Assembly: GCA_963662155.1 (NCBI GenBank)
Contig: OY759267.1
Coordinates: forward strand, 14,367,489 to 14,431,488
Source: Lamellibrachia columna
Lineage: Eukaryota > Annelida > Polychaeta > Sabellida > Siboglinidae
Length of the DNA stretch: 64,000 nt
Direction of reading: 5' to 3'
Shown here: positions 35,735-47,400 of the stretch, piece by piece
Layout: each line of letters begins with the position of its first letter
How positions within the stretch are numbered: the stretch's first letter is position 1
Translations under genes and position numbers: made by a program
The notes under the pieces: generated by a model
The model's database searches: none
Seen by the model: only the letters and a program-made list of their open reading frames with translations
Told to the model about the DNA's origin: nothing

Positions 35735-38700
35735 GCATCCAATGTCAGACACCACTATGCAGTGTTCAGAACATTGAGGGAAAACTTGACTACATCTGAA
35801 TGCGTCATACATATCGACTTTTCCGAGAACTACACATACAAATATGATGCGGAAATTCAGACCATTCATGTCGGAACGTCCAACCAACAGGCCACACTGC
35901 ACACTGGAGTGTTGTACATATCTTCATCAAGACAACATGATCCTCCAGCAATCTGGACATACATGCAACCCATCTTCGACTACCTAAAATTTAACTTCCC
36001 AAATATTTCCTTAATCCACTTCTTCAGTGATGATCCAACAACACAATATCGACAGAAAGGCAACTTTTTTCTCTTTAGCACGCCTTGCACAGGATGGGCT
36101 TGAAGGAGCCAAGTGGAATTATTGGGAGGCCAGTTATGGCAAGGGTGCCCCAGATGGGATACGAGGGGCCCTGAAGAGAACTGCCCAACAAGCTTGTGTC
36201 CCTTGGTATGGATATCACCAATGCCTAGTCAAGTTACAGACAACTGCCAACACAAGCATACAACTCTTGTGGATGGAAGCAGATGAAGTAGAGTTCTTTG
36301 CTGAAAAGCTGCCTGCAAATCTTCCTACCTTTGTAGGAACAATGAGTCTTCACCAGGTAATCACTACCGTATGTGCAACAGTCCACTTCAGGGACGTCAG
36401 TTGTTTCTGCAGCCTCCTAGGTAAACTCTTATGCCATTGCTTTGATATGAAAGAATTTGCATTTCCGAAGGAGTCTATTATCCAGACAGATGGTGCAAAA
36501 AAGAAAAGCGAAACTGACAAAGAAGGCATTCCTGAAGAAGGTAGTACAACTGTTGCCCTTCCAGGATGGTCCTGTTCCACAAGTACACGACTGTTGCCCT
36601 TCCAGGATGGTCCTGCTCCACAAGTACACGACTGTTGCCCTTCCAGGATGGTCCTGCTCCACAAGTACACGACTGTTGCCCTTCCAGGATGGTCCTGCTC
36701 CACAAGTACACAACTGTTGCCCATCCAGGATGGTCCTGCTCCACAAGTACACGACTGTTGCCCTTCCAGGATGGTCCTGTTCCACAAGTACACGACTGTT
36801 GCCCTTCCAGGATGGTCCTGCTCCACAAGTACACGACTGTTGCCCTTCCAGGATGGTCCTGCTCCACAAGTACACGACTGTTGCCCTTCCAGGATGGTCC
36901 TGCTCCACAAGTACACAACTGTTGCCCTTCCAGGATGGTCCTGCTCCACAAGTACACAACTGTTGCCCATCCAGGATGGTCCTGTTCCACAAGTACCCAA
37001 CTGGTGCCCTTCCAGGATGGTCCTGCTCCACAAGTACATGACTGTTGCCCTTCCAGGATGGTCCTGCTCCACAAGTACACAACTGTTGCCCTTCCAGGAT
37101 GGTCCTGCTCCACAAGTACACAACTGGTGCCCTTCCAGGATGGTCCTGCTCCACAAGTACATGACTGTTGCCCTTCCAGGATGGTCCTGCTCCACAAGTA
37201 CACGACTGTTGCCCTTCCAGGATGGTCCTGCTCCACAAGTACACGACTGTTGCCCTTCCAGGATGGTCCTGTTCCACAAGTACACGACTGTTGCCCTTCC
37301 AGGATGGTCCTGTTCCACAAGTACACAACTGGTGCCCTTCCAGGATGGTCCTGCTCCACAAGTACACAACTGTTGCCCTTCCAGGATGGTCCTGCTCCAC
37401 AAGTACACGACTGTTGCCCTTCCAGGATGGTCCTGTTCCACAAGTACACGACTGTTGCCCTTCCAGGATGGTCCTGTTCCACAGGTACACAACTGGTGCC
37501 CTTCCAGGATGGTCCTGTTCCACAAGTACACAACTGTTGCCCTTCCAGGATGGTCCTGCTCCACAAGTACACGACTGTTGCCCTTCCAGGATGGTCCTGC
37601 TCCACAAGTACACGACTGTTGCCCTTCCAGGATGGTCCTGTTCCACAAGAAAACAACTGTTGCCCTTCCAGGATGGTCCTGTTCCACAAGTACACGACTG
37701 TTGCCCTTCCAGGATGGTCCTGTTCCACAAGTACACGACTGTTGCCCTTCCAGGATGGTCCTGTTCCACAAGTACACGACTGGTGCCCTTCCAGGATGGT
37801 CCTGCTCCACAAGTACACAACTGTTGCCCTTCCAGGATGGTCCTGCTCCACAAGTACACGACTGTTGCCCTTCCAGGATGGTCCTGTTCCACAAGTACAC
37901 AACTGGTGCCCTTCCAGGATGGTCCTGCTCCACAAGTACACAACTGTTGCCCTTCCAGGATGGTCCTGTTCCACAAGTACACAACTGTTGCCCTTCCAGG
38001 ATGGTCCTGCTCCACAAGTACACGACTGTTGCCCTTCCAGGATGGTCCTGCTCCACAAGTACACAACTGTTGCTCTTCCAGGATGGTCCTGCTCCACAAG
38101 TACACGACTGTTGCCCTTCCAGGATGGTCCTGCTCCACAAGTACACAACTGGTGCCCTTCCAGGATGGTCCTGCTCCACAAGTACACGACTGTTGCCCTT
38201 CCAGGATGGTCCTGCTCCACAAGTACACAACTGGTGCCCTTCCAGGATGGTCCTGCTCCACAAGTACACAACTGGTGCCCTTCCAGGATGGTCCTGTTCC
38301 ACAAGTACACAACTGTTGCCCTTCCAGGATGGTCCTGTTCCACAAGTACACAACTGGTGCCCTTCCAGGATGGTCCTGCTCCACAAGTACACGACTGGTG
38401 CCCTTCCAGGATGGTCCTGTTCCACAAGTACACGACTGGTGCCCTTCCAGGATGGTCCTGCTCCACAAGTACACGACTGTTGCCCTTCCAGGATGGTCCT
38501 GCTCCACAAGTACACGACTGTTGCCCTTCCAGGATGGTCCTGCTCCACAAGTACACGACTGTTGCCCTTCCAGGATGGTCCTGCTCCACAAGTACACGAC
38601 TGTTGCCCTTCCAGGATGGTCCTGCTCCACAAGTACACGACTGTTGCCCTTCCAGGATGGTCCTGCTCCACAAGTACACGACTGTTGCCCTTCCAGGATG

Positions 38701-40720
38701 GTCCTGCTCCACAAGTACACCACTGTTGCCCTTCCAGGATGGTCCTGCTCCACAAGTACACGACTGTTGCCCTTCCAGGATGGTCCTGCTCCACAAGTAC
38801 ACGACTGGTGCCCTTCCAGGATGGTCCTGTTCCACAAGTACACAACTGGTGCCCTTCCAGGATGGTCCTGTTCCAAAAGTACACAACTGGTGCCCTTCCA
38901 GGATGGTCCTGCTCCACAAGTACACAACTGGTGCCCTTCCAGGATGGTCCTGTTCCACAAGTACACAACTGGTGCCCTTCCAGGATGGTCCTGTTCCACA
39001 AGTACACAACTGGTGCCCTTCCAGGATGGTCCTGTTCCACAAGTACACAACTGGTGCCCTTCCAGGATGGTCCTGCTCCACAAGTACACAACTGGTGCCC
39101 TTCCAGGATGGTCCTGCTCCACAAGTACACAACTGGTGCCCTTCCAGGATGGTCCTGCTCCACAAGTACACAACTGGTGCCCTTCCAGGATGGTCCTGCT
39201 CCACAAGTACACAACTGGTGCCCTTCCAGGATGGTCCTGCTCCACAAGTACACAACTGGTGCCCTTCCAGGATGGTCCTGCTCCACAAGTACACAACTGG
39301 TGCCCTTCCAGGATGGTCCTGCTCCACAAGTACACAACTGGTGCCCTTCCAGGATGGTCCTGCTCCACAAGTACACAACTGGTGCCCTTCCAGGATGGTC
39401 CTGTTCCACAAGTACACAACTGGTGCCCTTCCATGATGGTCCTGCTCCACAAGTACACAACTGGTGCCCTTCCAGGATGGTCCTGTTCCACAAGTACACA
39501 ACTGGTGCCCTTCCAGGATGGTCCTGTTCCACAAGTACACAACTGGTGCCCTTCCAGGATGGTCCTGCTCCACAAGTACACAACTGGTGCCCTTCCAGGA
39601 TGGTCCTGCTCCACAAGTACACAACTGGTGCCCTTCCAGGATGGTCCTGCTCCACAAGTACACAACTGGTGCCCTTCCAGGATGGTCCTGCTCCACAAGT
39701 ACACAACTGGTGCCCTTCCAGGATGGTCCTGCTCCACAAGTACACAACTGGTGCCCTTCCAGGATGGTCCTGCTCCACAAGTACACAACTGGTGCCCTTC
39801 CAGGATGGTCCTGCTCCACAAGTACACAACTGGTGCCCTTCCAGGATGGTCCTGCTCCACAAGTACACAACTGGTGCCCTTCCAGGATGGTCCTGCTCCA
39901 CAAGTACACAACTGGTGCCCTTCCAGGATGGTCCTGCTCCACAAGTACACAACTGGTGCCCTTCCAGGATGGTCCTGCTCCACAAGTACACAACTGGTGC
40001 CCTTCCAGGATGGTCCTGCTCCACAAGTACACAACTGGTGCCCTTCCAGGATGGTCCTGCTCCACAAGTACACAACTGGTGCCCTTCCAGGATGGTCCTG
40101 CTCCACAAGTACACAACTGGTGCCCTTCCAGGATGGTCCTGCTCCACAAGTACACAACTGGTGCCCTTCCAGGATGGTCCTGCTCCACAAGTACACAACT
40201 GGTGCCCTTCCAGGATGGTCCTGCTCCACAAGTACACAACTGGTGCCCTTCCAGGATGGTCCTGCTCCACAAGTACACAACTGGTGCCCTTCCAGGATGG
40301 TCCTGCTCCACAAGTACACAACTGGTGCCCTTCCAGGATGGTCCTGCTCCACAAGTACACAACTGGTGCCCTTCCAGGATGGTCCTGCTCCACAAGTACA
40401 CAACTGGTGCCCTTCCAGGATGGTCCTGCTCCACAAGTACACAACTGGTGCCCTTCCAGGATGGTCCTGCTCCACAAGTACACAACTGGTGCCCTTCCAG
40501 GATGGTCCTGCTCCACAAGTACACAACTGGTGCCCTTCCAGGATGGTCCTGCTCCACAAGTACATAACCAAACTTTGGAGGTTGTCGTCAGCACTGACGG
40601 ATTAGTGGGACAATTGGTCATCGTGAAGTATGATGGTAAGACCTATCCCGGTAAAGTTAATTGTGATTATCGATACTCTGAAATATTGGCCACATTTTAT
40701 TTGAGGTCATTGGTGTTGTG
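35735..40720 (+). pseudogene. DDE-transposase-like gene relic split by a minisatellite
   Basis: The plus strand encodes IHIDFSENYTYKYDAEIQT (from about 35807), TLHTGVLYISS, HFFSDDPTTQYRQK (about 36019-36060) and, after a frameshift near 36075, WNYWEASYGKGAPDGI and GALKRTAQQ. I recall this order, DFSEN / SDGPTTQYR / W-F-EA-HGKG-DG-G, from uncharacterised multicopy proteins of many aquatic animals. The spaced D, D and E resemble a DDE transposase/integrase triad, which is inference. Past the 41-bp array the same frame gives GLVGQLVIVKYDGKTYPGKV (from about 40600), matching the C-terminal segment I recall for this family. It is 5'-truncated, has at least one frameshift, and is interrupted by 4 kb of repeats. 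Confidence 0.6.
36549..40567. repeat. 41-bp minisatellite, about 98 copies, open in all six frames
   Basis: The unit is CCCTTCCAGGATGGTCCTGC followed by TCCACAAGTACACAACTGGTG (41 bp). Three sites vary: GTTGCCC/GGTGCCC, CTGCTCC/CTGTTCC and CACGACT/CACAACT. The 5' half mixes variants, while about 24 consecutive units at 39560-40560 are identical. No unit contains a stop in any frame on either strand, so frames of 956-1601 codons (plus) and 1359-1423 codons (minus) span it, each with a 41-residue period. It lies inside the coding sequence of the DDE-like relic; the 1601-codon frame joins the relic's two flanks. Confidence 0.97.
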
Positions 40721-41699
40721 CAAAGGTAGCCAAATTTTATTTGAGATTACTGGTGTTGTGCAAAAGTTGTGCAAACTTAATTTGTGCTGGAGAATATCGG
40801 CCAAAATTTATTTGAGATTACCAGAGAAGTGAAAAGTTTGTAAATTTGTATTTGAAGATTTAAGTATGTTTAAGTATGTTTGACCATTTATTGTTTGTTT
40901 TATAAATAAGTAGTTTTACTTGGTTTATTATTGCCTTGGTTCAAAATAGTTGCCAGATACACCTTTTCAATGTCAACTATATTACCAGTGTCAACTCTGT
41001 TACCCACACCAAACTTATTCATATGTCACTGAAGCATTCTTAGGTTCACCATATAGAAAAAACCGTTAATCTGATGAAAGTTTTGGTTCACAACCTTAAA
41101 TGCGTTCTGCCTTATTGTAAGTTAATATGTACTCAGTGTTTGTTCATTTTGGCTGATTTGTATATTGGGCATCACAGTTAAGACTTATTCTAAGGTAACA
41201 TTATCTTCCATATGACAATCTCTACAGGGACACACTACACTCATGTACTTGCCTTACTTGTTCTGTCTTTGTCAGTGGCAATATATAAAATGTGGCAGCT
41301 TTTGTCGATAACAGAGTTGACAATTAAGCTGGAGGGTCCCCTGTTTCAGATACCATAACTCAGTTAAATTATGAAAGTAAGCATGTATTTTGTTACCATG
41401 CAACGTACAGAGGTTCCATAATAATATAAACAAAGAAAGTTTAAATTACAATTGGTTGTTATTAATGTTCATTAAGTGTGTTAAATTAAACGAGTTTGTT
41501 AGACTGACCTGTAATAGTCTCTTGTTGGTGTAGCAACATCCTTATTGGACAGCTATACATAGTTCATCAGCATAGTCATAGATGGAACTTCTTTTATCGG
41601 TATCAACCGGAATATATTTCATATGGATTAGAGACCAGAGATGGAGTAATCGTACTAAGTAATCGTAATCGTGTATAAACTGTTTCTGTTGATTGGTGT
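40721..41699. other. Intergenic, short diverged repeats at the left
   Basis: At 40680-40825 a unit of about 60 bp with ATTTTATTTGAGATTACTGG is repeated three times in diverged form. The rest to 41699 is AT-rich with nothing recognised. Confidence 0.45.
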
Positions 41700-42615
41700 G
41701 GTACAGAACAATGACCCTTCAAAAAGTGACACCCTGGTAACTTTTCTATATAGAATTGTGACCCTGGGTTCACTTTTCTGTAGCTCATTCACTTTTATGT
41801 AGCCCATTGAATTGTGACCCAAACTATAGAATTGTGACCTCCATCCTAAAAAATATGTTAAAACGTAATAAGTGGTTAGGAGTTTGGTGACATATTTAGG
41901 TTGATTAGTAGAATATATCTTTAACATTACTTAAATGGGGATATTTATATAATTGTTATGAAGTTGTTCACCGTTCAAGTATTTGAATTAATATTAATTA
42001 ATTTGGTTGAATATAAAAAATCCTGCATAGACCTGTATTACACATTGGTATATTTAATACAATTATTTTTTTAGGAATTCTGATTAATTGTGTTCTTACA
42101 ATGTTTATATACAAGCATTCTCGTGCATGCATAAAACCTATTTTAACATGCTACATACAAAAATAAAAATTTCAAAGAATGTATATCAAGCTTATAGAAA
42201 TATGTACCTATGTTATATTTAAATTGCAGCCTGGATAATAAATAATTAGCAACAGGGTCAACATTCTATGGGGGTTACTTGTCTTGTCTATGTGCCTATT
42301 GAATTGTAACCTCCCACTATAGAATTGTGACTCCAACCTAAGCAATTGTGTTATAACTTCAGCATGTATATACACATAGAATGTACATCAAACTTGCATA
42401 CATACATACATACATACATACATACATACATACATACATACATACATGCATACATGCATACATGCATACATGCATGCATGCATGCATGCGTACGTTGTTT
42501 TTTAAATGCAGTCTAAACAATAAGTAATTACCAACGGGGGTCACAATGCTATAGGGGGGTCACTTTTCTAATATAGAAAAGTGATCCGGGGGTAATTTTT
42601 CTATGGGGGTCACTT
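41700..42615. mobile_element. Candidate foldback-type element
   Basis: Both ends are built from the same motifs in opposite orientation: AAAAGTGAC, CTTTTCTATATAGAATTGTGA and TAGAATTGTGACC at 41725-41850, and GGGGGTCACAATGCTATAG and GGTCACTTTTCTAATATAGA at 42535-42612. The right end also contains a hairpin with 11-bp arms (TCACTTTTCTA). The middle is AT-rich and non-coding. Exact ends and target duplication are not resolved. Confidence 0.45.
42395..42489. repeat. CATA/CATG microsatellite
   Basis: (CATA)n grading into (CATACATG)n and (CATG)n, about 95 bp, inside the candidate foldback element. Confidence 0.93.
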
Positions 42616-42884
42616 TATTTTCTCACAACGGGTCCCAAGGCAAGGCTCACTGTGTATCCACAGTGTACAGTGACTGTGATTTAATAACGCGTTTGATTTT
42701 GTCTTGAATAACATTGGTAACAGTAATAACATGAGGGTTATTATTTATTTCATTATGTAAATTATTTTCTTAAATGTAATTATAATTACAAGCAAAAGCC
42801 ATTTAACAGTAATCGTAATCACTTATTAGTACATTTGTGGCGTAATCGCCCCATCCATAGTTTGGGGCCCCATCCATAGTTTCA

Positions 42885-43236
42885 GCGTCCACGTGGTTGT
42901 TATTGTAGTAGGTGAAGTGTCCACGTGGTTGTTATTGTAGTAGGTGAAGTGTCCACGTGGTTGTTATTGTAGTAGGTGAAATGTCCACGTGGTTGTTATT
43001 GTAGTAGGTGAAGTGTCCACGTGGTTTTTACTGTAGTAGGTGAAGTGTCCACGTGGTTGTTATTGTAGTAGGTGAAATGTCCACGTGGTTGTTATTGTAG
43101 TAGGTGAAGTGTCCACGTGGTTGTTATTGTAGTAGGTGAAGTGTCCACGTGGTTTTTACTGAAGTAGGTGAAGTGTCCACGTGGTTGTTATTATAGTAGG
43201 TGAAGTGTCCACGTGGTTGTTATTGTAGTAGGTGAA
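42885..43236. repeat. 32-bp minisatellite, exactly 11 copies, each with a CACGTG
   Basis: Unit GTGTCCACGTGGTTGTTATT followed by GTAGTAGGTGAA; 352 bp is 11 x 32. Every copy keeps the palindrome CCACGTGG (E-box/G-box core). Few substitutions, so the array looks young. Confidence 0.95.
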
Positions 43237-43780
43237 GTGCGCCATACTATTATTTTCTTGCTGCATCATGTAGCTTCAGTGCCTGGTTTCTTTGGTTAAA
43301 GCGTCGTGTGATGTGCCTATGATATTGTAGGGCCTATATAGTTCTCTGACAAATTGGTAATCGTTTCCGGGCGTCAGATCGAGTGTTCTCAATCCACATA
43401 TGTCATTGGAAAAATCACCCAAGTTTGAATTATTAAACTTAATAGCTGCTGAGTGCGCCGACGATAATACAGCTGCACTGGTCGGTGGTAGTGCTGTCGG
43501 TGGAACGTGTTCAGCAAGATGTAGGGCTGTCAGGAACTGCCATGGACCACAATGTGAACTCAATTGCCATTGTGCAAAGTATGCAGATACGAAACTGATA
43601 TGGATGAACGTTGATATTTAATCGCCAGTTGAGCAAGCGGACTCAATGGTCATTAATACATAATTTTTAAAATGCATATAGGAATATCGCTTTTTATCGA
43701 TTGCTGTTGATTCCACTATATATATACCCCATACATTGGTGCTAATTAAATATATTAATACAATCGACAAGATTGTAATC
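43237..43780. other. Intergenic, no recognised gene
   Basis: A 73-codon plus frame and a 95-codon minus frame overlap here; neither shows a known domain. Confidence 0.4.
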
Positions 43781-43784
43781 CATG

Positions 43785-44200
43785 GCAAAACACAGATGAC
43801 AAGTGGACAAGCAAGCCATTGGCTTATCGGTAGTCCTACTATTTGTTATTTGTGTGTAACCCGCTCTTCTGGTAAGTCTATATTGTAAAAAAAACGCTGC
43901 TACCATTTACACACTAAATAGATAATTTGCTCTACTCATTTATCGTCCACTGTGATAATGAAAACTTTCTGATGTTCAATCTACGCTGTTCCTTCACCAG
44001 CGTTACTTTATTTCATGTCCTCTAGTTTTTCTATCTTCTTTCTTCTCCTTAAGTGAGAACAAATGATTCTATTAAAATTAAAACAGATCAACAAAATTCA
44101 AACATTGTATATAGCTGATATCTTAGCAGCTGTGCTTTAATAACTGTATCACGGCTTTCTTCGTTGGAGACCACATTCTAGTATACAAATATAACAGCCT
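43785..44200 (-). mobile_element. Degenerate CR1-like LINE fragment
   Basis: The segment aligns by eye with 18920-19330 inside CTSZ copy 1: both contain CAGATG-CAAGTGGACAAG followed by GCCATTGGC, TGTCCTCTAGTT and CTTAAGT in the same order and orientation. By analogy with that copy this is antisense CR1 3' sequence. No RT motif survives. Confidence 0.6.
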
Positions 44201-44457
44201 AGTGTTACTGTGTACAACTAATTTATAACGAACAAAATTAAATGGGTGTATAATTGGAGCCATTACGTTTCAAAAGTTGTACGCCCACACGCCCAATGTA
44301 TATATTTATTGTAATAATTTCACAATAACTCTAAAGTTTAATTGATGAGGTTACAAGAACAACCGTGCAGACTCAGAGCGCTGGGTCTTCCTTCTAACTC
44401 GGAATCAAAGTTCGAGTTCGGCGTAGATCGATGATGGGTCTTGATGCCCAGTGGGAC

Positions 44458-47400
44458 TCAGAGAACGGGATCGGCGTAGACACATTGGCTCTCAATGCCA
44501 AGGTTGTAGTTGCTGCCAGCCTTGTAGGCGCTTGTCACAATACGGAACCAGCCTTTCTCTCCCTAAAACAGAATCAGCATTAAAATCGTTGTATGTTAAA
44601 CAACTATCATGTTTACTCGGTATATATATATTCATGAATGCAGAAATTAAGAACATCAGTAATCTGTTTTTGCTTAGCACATCGGCAGGCGTTACGTACG
44701 GCACTCCCTCACATGACGTCATAAAATGAAGTGACGCGCTATGGAAGGAGGGTCGACTCACCCACGGCTGTCCCCACGAGTTGCGTCCGATCCAATACTC
44801 CGTTCCGTTGCCGTCGACGCCCCAGCCGGCCACCGAGATGATGTGGTCGATCTGAAACGCGAGTTGTCCACGTTATAGAGTTCTATAACGGGCTGGTTAC
44901 ATGTAGATTAATAGTCTTGGACTCTCGATAAGCTGATGGCTTCATGGTCCACTTGACATCTGCTTTTTAATGATGATCTTGTTAAATGATAGGTCTAACA
45001 GGAAGGGATTTGACGACTACTATTACGGCGACGACGACAACAACGACGACGATGACAACAACGTGGTGGATAGGGCAGGGAGCGCCCACATGTTTGGGTG
45101 CGGACATACATTTCGCCCCTCCCCAACCTTTTAGGGCATACAGTTGTTAAAGACCAACATGTATGTGGAAGGATCATTAAATCGAAGGGGTGAAAACTGT
45201 TGAGCGTAATCACTCCCCTGGGAATGTTTCGCTCGTCAGTAGGCCCACTTCGCGCCGAAATCGTCTAAGACAGTTCTGCCCTACGTTTGAGGATTCCTTA
45301 CGCCAACGGAACAGGAACATACCATATTCAAAACATACCATAACTATGACAGTGGTGACATGTTTTCTGTCATAATGTCAACAACTGGACTCGACTAGCT
45401 GGACTGTAGGCACGACGATCCTCCTGACTCATAGAATCAACATCACACGCAGGGGTCGTAGTCACTGGTACATGTTCAGTGGCACTCACCATCAGTTTCG
45501 GCTGGTGGTCGGCGATGATACCTCCCTTGTAGTTCAGTAACTTCATGCTCACCATGATCCCGCAGCTGAAACCAACACAGTCGAGTGTTACGTCGAGTTC
45601 TAGCCACCAGCAACACGGGCCACCAGCAACACGGGCCACGGGCCTGTCTCACTAAGATAACGAGCTGATAGAAATATATTTGTTAGATCGTTAGATTGCT
45701 TCGCTGTGTAGCGGCTGTAGCCATACACATTAATCATCGGCATTACACGAGACAACCCATTTGACTTATTTTAATATTCTTGTAGGTCTAACATATGAGA
45801 TTACTTCTGAATACTTTCGTGGTTGACGGTGGCAACATGTTAAATGCCACGCTGTACTATTATTTAGCAACGCTTACAGTAAACCTTCAATATAACGGGT
45901 GGCAATTACGACGATGCGAGAAATTGGAAATGTTGTGCGTCATGAGTCATTTGTTTTAGACATTTTAGACATATTCTGTCAACAACACCATTAGCGACAG
46001 AGGAAGGCAGTGGGCGAGAGCGGAGACTGAGAAACTCACGCACGCACGCACGCACACAGAGACGGAGACGTCATAGAATCAACGAACCTGACGGGTCCGT
46101 TCTTGTAGATCTCTGCCTTGATGTTGTCGATCCCGCTCACGTTGCCGTAGTCGCCCACCTTGTACGTGATGTACTCCGGCACCCCGAGACAGCCGCGGAC
46201 ACCGCAGTCTCCGCACTGATTAAACTTCGTGCAATCTGGGAATAAGTGAGCACATGCGCAATGTTCACACGCAGGACACAATCTTAAATGCACATTAACT
46301 GTCGTACCATGGGAAATAATATTAAAAGTGAATGATCATATATTATTTGAACAGGGACTCGTTTGCAAGTGAAAATTCTCAGCGACATACTCGTGGAATG
46401 ATACTCTCAGATTTCCTCATTCACCAGTGAACACTTCGGACGGTAATTTCACTTAAAACATGGTTATGTAGGTTTCCTCCGTTGCTAATGCGTTTTCCAA
46501 AACCTTCCCGTTGTATGACATTGACTGCGGGTGAACGAATTCCACATTATTTCGCTAAAACTAAGGCAGGACATTTGCCAACGACTGTCTTACTTTGGTT
46601 CTTCGCCTGGTAGTTGTTACACGACTCGTCTGGGATGCCAGTCTCGTGGGCGTAGCGATAGACCGCTAGTTGACCGCCGCCCTCGCAAGAACCGGCCTGG
46701 CCACAGTCGATGACGTTTTGCACGGAGAGGTAGGCGGACGGCCAGGAACCCTTGCGCTTGATGTTGATTCTGTCCGCTAGGGCGCTTGTCGTGCCCATCC
46801 CCCAGCAGGAGCCACAGTCTACCAGGACAACAACATTACAACGTTGATTCTGTCCGCTAGGGCGCTTGTCGAGCCTACCCCCCAGCAGGAGCCACCGTCT
46901 ACCAGGACAACATCATTGGAACACTGCATTTCAGGAGCAGTTGTAAAAAACTGTAGTACATCGGCCACGGTTAACAGTTCTACACCAGAATAAGTTAGTG
47001 ATATGTGCACTGCTCTTTGTAGCAGCCGGAAGATTCCAAGAGCGGATGTTTTGAGAACGAAACGATCATCTAGGTCTAGGGGTTTCGCTCTTTTCATACG
47101 TCCCGAAATATGAACACAGCGAATATTGATACTTATTTTCACAGTTCACACTTTATGTATAAGGATCCTTTTCAGATGTTTACACTGGTTTTTCATTACC
47201 TAAAATGTGTGGGTGCGGAAAGTGACGTTTGCTCCCACATTTGTAGAAGCGGGACCCAGGTAGACATTCCAAGTCCCTCCTTGTCCAAACATACGAAGAA
47301 CGATTCCAATACATCTACTGATGATACTAACATTGCGGAATATGTTGATTCCTGGTCGGGCTGACGTAATTCACGCCATTCATATTTCTCCAATCCCACT

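Noticed and set aside
36027..40832. A single 1601-residue protein made of 41-residue repeats
   Set aside because: The repeat is equally open on both strands and in all frames, so the open frame carries no coding evidence by itself; the flanking transposase-like frame is truncated and frameshifted.
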